This document shows, piece by piece, positions 9,301 through 14,957 of a stretch of DNA of 20,917 nucleotides. The stretch spans positions 1-20,917 of IMG/VR virus record IMGVR_UViG_3300037963_003797; one strand, 5' to 3'. Each line of letters starts with the position of its first letter. Position 1 is the first letter of the stretch. Both the position numbers and the translations under genes were made by a program. Source of the DNA: a virus. The notes under the pieces were generated by a model. The model had not been told where the DNA came from. It saw nothing but the letters and a program-made list of their open reading frames with translations, and did not search any database.

Positions 9301-12300
9301 GCGATAGTAAAAGCAAATGAACGGGGCGAGTTAATTAGACCAGAGGTCGTAAATGATTTTAGAAATTACGAAGAAATTAAAAACACAGGAATTGTTGCAG
9401 ACGACAAAGCAATTTATCAGGATGAAACCTCTTTTTATAATCAAATTGTAGATGAGATAAAAAAAGAAAGGAAAGATGCAAAAAGATTATTAAAGCAAAT
9501 GATTGAGGAAGCAAACATTGACGATCCGAATCAAAGCAGTATGTTTGAACCAACAGAACAATATAATATATTTGGTGGTACAAATATCTTACCTGATATA
9601 TCCAAAAAAGATAAACAAATATTGGATGATTTACATAAAGAGTTAGCGAATATTAACAGAGAACAATTCTTTTTATTAAAACAAATATCTGACAATCGGG
9701 TAAATAAACTTCAAGCAAGAAAACTGCAAAAAGAGTTAGATAAAAAGTTTAAAGACACTATTAAGAAAATGCAGAAGATCGATAAGCCTGTAAATGGTGC
9801 TACAGCAAAGCCAGGTATAGCTATTGATATGAATGAGCAAATACAGTTAGATTTGGGTGGAAAGAAGCAAACAGAGTTATTTCGTGAAACAGCAACCAAA
9901 GAAGATAAAGAAAACACTAAAGTTCTCCAAAGAGGGTTATCTCGATTACGATCTCGGCTCGGAATCACAGAACGAGCAAGTTCTATCATCGCCCCCCTTG
10001 AAAAAGTTGGAGCATCTCATTTCATTGGGCAAAAAGTCAGTGGACCAGAAGAGTTAGCCCTTATATCTCAAATCGCTCGAGACAAGCGATATGAAACCTT
10101 CCGTATATTTTTTACCAAAAGCCAGGGTGTAAAAGATAAAATTGTAAACTACACAGCATACACGAATCGTATGCCTGGATGGGTAAATGTTTTTCCTGGT
10201 CCTTTCGCAAGATCTGATTATGATCGTGAAAGTTCCGTTGCTGGTTTACAAGCATTAACTCAATGGATGTATAAAGCAATGAAGGATGCTGGTGCAGATG
10301 GATATTACTTAATGCACAACCATCCAAGTGGTAATGTAAATGCAAGTAAAGCAGATATAAACATTACCAAAAAAATTGCAAAAGAAATTCCAGGGTTTCG
10401 TGGTCATGTTATCCTTAATCACAATAAGTATGGCTTAATAGACTCCAATCAAAATGAAAAAAAATTATGGTTTGATGAAAAATACCATTCTATGTCGGAT
10501 CCATTAATCAATGAAAAATATTACGAAACAATGCCGATCCATTTTGATGTTAAAAATATTCCAGTATTAAAAAGATTTCAAGAACAAGAAAATGTTGTTA
10601 CTATTTTTGCTACAGATTACAATCATAGAATCCACTCCATAACCGATATACCCTTACAGAAATTTATTGATGTTGGTAAAAAACATAAATACGGGCTTGG
10701 ATTAGCCAGAATTAAAACACAATTAAGAAAAATAGCATCTACTTATGGTGGGCAAAGATTGTATTTAACTTCAAAATCAACAGATATGACAGGAAAAGAA
10801 GTTGAAAATGTGCATAGGGTATGGAAGCGATTGTTTAAAGATAATTTTATTACTGATGGTTACTTTTTTCAATCGTATGAAGATCCTACTAATTACTACG
10901 GATTAGCAACAGGGATGGGAAGAAAAACAAGAAAAGGCACATTAGATTTTAATCCAGGTGCAAAAGTCCCAAAAGCATTAAAAGAACCAAGTATTGCTGA
11001 CAGGAATACACATCTTGAAGGATTTGAAGCCAGGGCAGAAGCTGATGGAATTGAACTGGATCTGTCTATTAACGAAAGATTGAAAGCTGTAAAACTGCAT
11101 TTAATAAAAATACCAAAAGACAAAAGAAATCAAGGTATTGGTACAAAAACTATGAGACAAGTTCTTGATTATGTGGATGACCAGGGTTTGTTAATGACAT
11201 TGACTCCTTCAAGTGAATTTGGATCCAGTAAACGAAGGTTAGTAGAATTTTATAAATCATTTGGGTTCAGATTAAACAGTGGTCCTCATAGAGATTTACG
11301 ATTTAAAGATACAATGATACGAAAACCATTTAAATCTTTAAAAATAAGAGAACAGGTACAAAGTTTAGATGAAATAAAAATACAGAGCAATTTTGCAAAT
11401 TGGTTTGGTAAATCAAAAGCAGTAGATATAGATGGAAACCCAGAAGTTTTTTATCATGGAACACAAAGACCTGATCGTATCGGTTCGGTATTTTATAAAT
11501 CCAGGGCACATAGTGGTCCTATGTCTTATTTTACCAATGATCCAGAAATTGCAAGTGGGTATGCAAGAGGAAAAAGTGACGATAGTCTTATTATAGACGA
11601 TTGGACACAGCTTTACAGCATAGGCAAACAAAAAGGATTGCGATCAGCTTGGTGGCAATTAACAGATCAACAAAAAAATAATTTTAATGAAAAAGCATAT
11701 AAAGTCGGTTTAAATCTCAATAATGAAGTTGTTCTTGATGAAGATTATAGATATATAAATAAAAGCACCTATGACTATTTTTTAAAAGAAGCAAATGGGA
11801 ATGGTCTTATAGCTGTATTTCAAGCTTGGATAGGAGGTGGGTATTTTATTGGGGAAGAAAAAAGGTTATTGGAAGTATTTAAGGTTGCAGGAGTATCCAA
11901 TATAAAATTTGATGATCCAAGAGCAGTTATGCCTGGAGTATTCCCTGTGTACCTTTCTATGCAAAACCCATTAAATACAGATAACATACCAAGCAAAATT
12001 GTAGAAGGGTTAAGAAAAAGATCAAAAAGACAACCATCTCCAAAGTATATGCAAGGTACTACTCACTGGGATAAAGAAGCACGAAAACCAGAAGATTGGA
12101 TATGGGCATTAAATGAAGATGTAAAAAATAACACATCGTTAGCCTGGACATCCATACCTGATTGGGTAACCAGATATTTAAAACAGCAAGGATATGATGG
12201 TATAATGGATGTAGGTGGTAAGTATAATCCAGAAAACCCACACAGCGTAGCAATACCATTTGAACCTAACCAGGTTAAATCAAAATTTAATAGAGGTACA

Positions 12301-14406
12301 TTCAGCAAAAGATCAAAAAACATAATGAAAGAGCAGGAAAAGATGTTTAAGAATCCTGCAAGTACATTAACCTCTATAAAGCAGTTAGAAACAAAAGCAG
12401 AAGTACCCAAGAAAGTCTATGACGATGCAAAAGCAAGGTCAGTTATGGATCTTGCCAAAGAGCGTAAAAAAGAATTAAAGGGACCAGGATTAATCAGTAG
12501 AGCATTAACGCCACTATCAACCAGATTAAGAGTATTGGCACCAGAATTAAAACGATCTATACGAAAATTTCAGTTTAATGTAGATATAAATACTGCCAAA
12601 GATTTAAAAGTAGCTGAAAACTTTATGAAGCAAACTGATAAACTGCGAAGAAAAAATAAGCAGGATTATGCAGTATTGGATTTGGCTATGAAAAACAGTG
12701 ATTTGAAAAAGGCACAAGAGATCCTGGATAAGCATGACATGGGTAATGAGTTTGTTAAAGTACGAAATATGCTTGATAATATTTATGTTCGTGCCGAAAT
12801 GGTTGGATATGAACCAAATTATTTAAGTGATTACTTTCCAAGAAGAATAAAAGATAGTGATGGATTAATGGGGTACCTGGAAGCATCGGATTCCTGGGGA
12901 ATTATTCAAAGCAATATTAAATCAAAAGAAAAAGAGTTAGGCAGACGATTAGAAAAAGATGAACGATTAAAGTTGATTAATAACTTAATTCGTGGATTTG
13001 GTGGCAGATTAGGAATACAAAGACCAGCCAACTTAAAAGAAAGAGAAATAGAATACCTGGACAGTGAATTAAATGAGTTCTATTATGATTCCAATACATC
13101 ATTGCATAAATACATTGTGCAAATGAATGAAGCGATAGAAACCAAGCGATTCTTTGGTAAAGGCATGGGACCAGAAGATCCAAACATCCAGGTAGATAAT
13201 AATGTTGTAGGTGAATATGTAGACACTTTATTGGAACAAGGAGTTATTAAGTCTACACAACAAGATGAATTAATTAATTTATTAAGATTAAGATTTGCCC
13301 AGGGACCAATGGATCCAAGAATGGCAAAGATGAGAAATACTGCTTATCTTTTTACAATGGGGCAGTTATCCAGTGCAGTTACCCAGATTGGTGACATGGC
13401 TTGGTCTATATACAATGCAGGATTGCCACAAACTACAAAAGCATTAGGTAAGTCTATTATTGGTAAATCAAGTTTAACCAGAAAAGACATTGGTATTGAA
13501 AAGATTGCCCAGGAGTTTACAGAAACAGATAAAGCACATAAGGTGTTAGATAAAGTCTTTACCCTTACAGGTCTTAAATACATTGATTCTCTTGGTAAAG
13601 AATCTTTAATTAATTCTACCCTGGCACAATATCAAAAACAAGCCAGGAAAGGAAAGTTTAGTAGCAAGTTACAGGAAAGATTAAACGAAGCATTTGATAA
13701 AAAAGAATTGCCAAAGGTTATTGCAGATCTTAAATCAGGAGAAGTAACAGATGATATAAAATACCTGGCACATTACACCTTATCTGATTTTCAGCCTGTT
13801 AGCCTTACAGAAATGCCAGAGTTTTATTTAAAAGCACCAAATGGTAGAGTTATGTATATGCTTAAAACCTATACAATAAAACAATTTGATGTAGTTCGTA
13901 ATGAAGCATTTAAGAAAATGAACGAAGGTAAAACTGTTAAGGAAAAAGCAGAAGGTGTACGAAGGCTTATTTATCTTGCCAGTGTATTAATGCTAACAGG
14001 TATGTCAGCAGATAAAATAAAAAACTATATGTATGGTAGGGAGCAGGAATTTGATGAAATGGTTGGGGATAATTTGTTAAGGCTTGTGGGATTCCAAAAA
14101 TATTTATTATGGCATTTTAGAAGATATAAAAATGTAGCCTGGACAACAGTAAAAGCAATAATTCCTCCAATAGGCGTATTTAATCCAGTAGTAGAAGGAT
14201 TTGTTCGTGACCTGGATAAATATCAAAGAACAAAAAAGAAAGGTGAAGAGTTTAAAATACCAGGGGACACAGAAAGTGTAAAAAACATTCCTATCGTTGG
14301 AAGGCTGTACTATAATTATTTTGGTAATGGTGAAAAATTCCATGCCAAGCGTAAAGAAAAAGAACAGAAAAAAAGCAAAAAGAAAAAAGGTAGACCACAA
14401 ATATAA
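6310..14406 (+). CDS. Giant polyvalent internal virion protein: ParB-like, RadC/JAB, GNAT and ADP-ribosyltransferase domains (2698 aa)
   Basis: A probable ejected multi-domain protein of the phage polyvalent class. The N-terminal part has Gly-rich hydrophobic stretches at about 220-240, 311-322 and 350-366, which may touch membrane. A Pro/Glu/Lys linker spans about 540-620. The ParB-like domain (about 650-790) has S701-G-H-H-R-H706 and EEGNLARTEQSSFENS near 736-751. The RadC-like JAB domain (about 1235-1390) has H1336-N-H1338-P-S-G, S1346 and D1349, a complete HxH-x7-S-x2-D metal motif. A GNAT-like domain (about 1575-1670) has R1606-N-Q-G-I-G1611 and FYKSFGF (1647-1653). The ADP-ribosyltransferase-like domain (about 1695-2010) has WFGKSKAVD, YHGT (1715-1718), YFTNDPEIASGYA and PNQVKS (1986-1991). 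The C-terminal 690 residues are helical, with QPVSLTEMP (from 2495), YMLKTYTIKQFD and VGRLYYNYFGNG motifs common to large phage polyvalent proteins, and end in a Lys-rich tail. The ATG follows the upstream stop directly. Domain calls are from motif reading; host targets are unknown. Confidence 0.8.
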   Translation: MATPKDLLDYAGERLYRNSLDDVLDQIQQDIDNERAIQQARQNAIVNSQDPVKKLKEVQSIEKSVVNELPEVQKTVLNQTYQTPVGPPVQPQQNQFMLPPDGTQPTIGQPRGVQQQLSDDELEYYSELERIQEPFDRIFQEKLKTAKEIPGRYVSSMTGMVPVPGKTKEEVAKQQTIKELEDQGIIKGQGIRNFLTTAIPLGGLTPKEQAQQTYFPVRTALAQLGGAFAGLGVTSQVIKAPKIAKASYDAVRRGTKIGNFLTQKGINTVKAGKFTASATTGAGTFGAYRTIDQIDEDASIQDKAKTIVEDAIFGAGFGLTGSLNNPATRSLAEGTFGFVTSKLMEGATTQEALLNGLLFAGFGVLNKRNMSDVEKGIAINEFKKVGDDSFRIIQDLRKQSGQKQFTKLQEKQWKKARDEFAERFRYEKYSPEQVKADTEEFITRFLQTNDPKGSIARIRQLGNQAKTQSLQAKAKAKRETVDVPTTGKADKVSQDNVVKMAVGQQVKELKGLGYTDDQLVRLSGKERADIIANAIKPVNYYKEEQPTRPSMPVPGPAPDVTPSTKKSDKLVPEKLEPKPEEVKPEVKPEVEKEPVKVEPTPEKPTPKTQIAQTQQQAEYNIVDQSKRRNQKKKTNVSLDAKGLSTIRTHPKFVKIDESKFQPREKYNQAIIDDIAENFDPAKWEEPILWEDPKTGEYTVVSGHHRHLGVKKGGFTGATYKVLPKGTSIDDAINMSEEGNLARTEQSSFENSKIVRRRFEKGDSLVSIANALPGLTRANSSAGKSNAVRKLLNLSYLDNKGSLKSNYDSVNEFPKIQSTSSYVGGLRKQYDWMTDKYEDDIFTYLYTENNIRQNDVDWKLNVESTLEKIANMKERPGSIIKQLRKDPLQPKEGTSNEVLEEINKQKNYIETLNRQLNDPKEIQTRIKKKQEIAYKQKYQNPDVVGRKYDDKWKAKSTWDRNLWRLTIDERNRTEFGEDVMVGKYPSGALNDLDKKHIDAIVKANERGELIRPEVVNDFRNYEEIKNTGIVADDKAIYQDETSFYNQIVDEIKKERKDAKRLLKQMIEEANIDDPNQSSMFEPTEQYNIFGGTNILPDISKKDKQILDDLHKELANINREQFFLLKQISDNRVNKLQARKLQKELDKKFKDTIKKMQKIDKPVNGATAKPGIAIDMNEQIQLDLGGKKQTELFRETATKEDKENTKVLQRGLSRLRSRLGITERASSIIAPLEKVGASHFIGQKVSGPEELALISQIARDKRYETFRIFFTKSQGVKDKIVNYTAYTNRMPGWVNVFPGPFARSDYDRESSVAGLQALTQWMYKAMKDAGADGYYLMHNHPSGNVNASKADINITKKIAKEIPGFRGHVILNHNKYGLIDSNQNEKKLWFDEKYHSMSDPLINEKYYETMPIHFDVKNIPVLKRFQEQENVVTIFATDYNHRIHSITDIPLQKFIDVGKKHKYGLGLARIKTQLRKIASTYGGQRLYLTSKSTDMTGKEVENVHRVWKRLFKDNFITDGYFFQSYEDPTNYYGLATGMGRKTRKGTLDFNPGAKVPKALKEPSIADRNTHLEGFEARAEADGIELDLSINERLKAVKLHLIKIPKDKRNQGIGTKTMRQVLDYVDDQGLLMTLTPSSEFGSSKRRLVEFYKSFGFRLNSGPHRDLRFKDTMIRKPFKSLKIREQVQSLDEIKIQSNFANWFGKSKAVDIDGNPEVFYHGTQRPDRIGSVFYKSRAHSGPMSYFTNDPEIASGYARGKSDDSLIIDDWTQLYSIGKQKGLRSAWWQLTDQQKNNFNEKAYKVGLNLNNEVVLDEDYRYINKSTYDYFLKEANGNGLIAVFQAWIGGGYFIGEEKRLLEVFKVAGVSNIKFDDPRAVMPGVFPVYLSMQNPLNTDNIPSKIVEGLRKRSKRQPSPKYMQGTTHWDKEARKPEDWIWALNEDVKNNTSLAWTSIPDWVTRYLKQQGYDGIMDVGGKYNPENPHSVAIPFEPNQVKSKFNRGTFSKRSKNIMKEQEKMFKNPASTLTSIKQLETKAEVPKKVYDDAKARSVMDLAKERKKELKGPGLISRALTPLSTRLRVLAPELKRSIRKFQFNVDINTAKDLKVAENFMKQTDKLRRKNKQDYAVLDLAMKNSDLKKAQEILDKHDMGNEFVKVRNMLDNIYVRAEMVGYEPNYLSDYFPRRIKDSDGLMGYLEASDSWGIIQSNIKSKEKELGRRLEKDERLKLINNLIRGFGGRLGIQRPANLKEREIEYLDSELNEFYYDSNTSLHKYIVQMNEAIETKRFFGKGMGPEDPNIQVDNNVVGEYVDTLLEQGVIKSTQQDELINLLRLRFAQGPMDPRMAKMRNTAYLFTMGQLSSAVTQIGDMAWSIYNAGLPQTTKALGKSIIGKSSLTRKDIGIEKIAQEFTETDKAHKVLDKVFTLTGLKYIDSLGKESLINSTLAQYQKQARKGKFSSKLQERLNEAFDKKELPKVIADLKSGEVTDDIKYLAHYTLSDFQPVSLTEMPEFYLKAPNGRVMYMLKTYTIKQFDVVRNEAFKKMNEGKTVKEKAEGVRRLIYLASVLMLTGMSADKIKNYMYGREQEFDEMVGDNLLRLVGFQKYLLWHFRRYKNVAWTTVKAIIPPIGVFNPVVEGFVRDLDKYQRTKKKGEEFKIPGDTESVKNIPIVGRLYYNYFGNGEKFHAKRKEKEQKKSKKKKGRPQI

Positions 14407-14414
14407 ATTTAGGC

Positions 14415-14443
14415 GTTGTAATTGGTTAATAGTTAGTTACAAC
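14415..14443. repeat. Inverted repeat GTTGTAA / TTACAAC after the giant gene
   Basis: Two perfect 7-nt arms (14415-14421 and 14437-14443) are separated by 15 nt and start 9 nt after the stop of the giant gene. TTCTTTT follows. It could be a weak first hairpin of a double terminator, an RNA-processing stem or an operator. The AT-rich stem with a long loop is not strong enough to choose between these. Confidence 0.4.
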
Positions 14444-14477
14444 TTCTTTTATCTACTAACCCGTAGATACCTCCTGT

Positions 14478-14512
14478 TGCCCTGGGATTTCATTAACCTG
14501 GGGCATTTTTTT
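14478..14512 (+). terminator. Rho-independent terminator
   Basis: TGCCCTGGG (14478-14486) can pair in RNA with CCTGGGGCA (14497-14505) over 9 bp, including two G-U pairs, with a 10-nt loop. Seven T residues (14506-14512) follow directly. It lies between the giant internal protein and the spike/fibre genes and would separate the two transcription units. A second run CCCC at 14514-14517 could compete for the GGGG of the stem. I found no convincing sigma-70 promoter between it and the next gene at 14553. Confidence 0.8.
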
Positions 14513-14552
14513 ACCCCGAAGAAAGAGTATTCTTTAAAAGGAGATTAGCACA

Positions 14553-14813
14553 ATGGCAAGTGGCTCGGCAATCGCAACAGTTCGTGGATTAGGATCAGCA
14601 AATAAAGCAGTAGTACACACAGGCACAGGTACATTTAATGAGCCAAAGGGTGTGTATATAGGCGTATCTGACGATTATAAATTCACAATGAATGGCACAG
14701 CAGTTACATTTAAAAATTGTAATGCTGGATCATTTTTACCGATCAGACCAACCAAAGCAACTACCACTGGAGATGCAACAGTAGACAGTGGTGATATTAT
14801 TCTTCTTTATTAA
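14553..14813 (+). CDS. Spike-base-like small virion protein (Rcc01079-type, 86 aa)
   Basis: A short beta-rich protein. Residues about 30-86 show the pattern GVYIGVSDDYKFTMNGT, then VTFKNCNAGSFLPIRPTK, ending DSGDIILLY. This resembles the small spike-base proteins annotated after Rcc01079 of the Rhodobacter gene transfer agent, which also occur in many phages of marine and alphaproteobacteria. In those, a GTxGDlkV...VtFknvpaGtlLPvR core ends in a hydrophobic strand and Y. A Shine-Dalgarno sequence (AAGGAGAT, 14538-14545) lies 8 nt before the ATG. It is the first gene after the terminator and precedes the fibre, which fits a fibre- or spike-attachment role. The family match is by eye; the precise structural role is inferred. 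Confidence 0.65.
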   Translation: MASGSAIATVRGLGSANKAVVHTGTGTFNEPKGVYIGVSDDYKFTMNGTAVTFKNCNAGSFLPIRPTKATTTGDATVDSGDIILLY

Positions 14814-14815
14814 CC

Positions 14816-14947
14816 ATGATTCAATTTGGAATCAATTTTGCCAGGGCTTGTTTACAGGTTGCAACTACTATTGCATCTGGTGGAGCATGGGATAGTCTTG
14901 GAACAAAATGGGAATCAGAAACCGATAAATGGGAAGAAATAGGATAA
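14816..14947 (+). CDS. Trp-rich 43-aa peptide between spike-base and fibre genes
   Basis: A short open frame starts 3 nt after the spike-base stop and ends 10 nt before the fibre ATG, filling an otherwise empty gap. The start is a hydrophobic stretch (MIQFGINFARACLQVATTI) followed by a regular pattern of Trp and acidic residues: AWDSLGTKWESETDKWEEIG. Small Trp/Glu-patterned peptides next to fibre genes recur in marine phages as far as I recall. There is no clear Shine-Dalgarno sequence, so coupling to the previous gene is likely. It could be a tiny virion component, but no function can be assigned. Confidence 0.55.
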   Translation: MIQFGINFARACLQVATTIASGGAWDSLGTKWESETDKWEEIG

Positions 14948-14957
14948 AGGATTTATT

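Noticed and set aside
14297-14548. + strand frame of 83 codons overlapping the end of the giant gene
   Set aside because: It runs through the terminator hairpin, its composition is shadow-like, and the A-rich end of the giant gene explains its Lys run. I also considered slippage at the A runs near 14368-14390, but the giant protein already ends in a sensible basic tail.
14407-14552. Sigma-70 promoter for the fibre operon
   Set aside because: TTGGTT at 14422 has no acceptable -10 box at the right distance; nothing better was seen.
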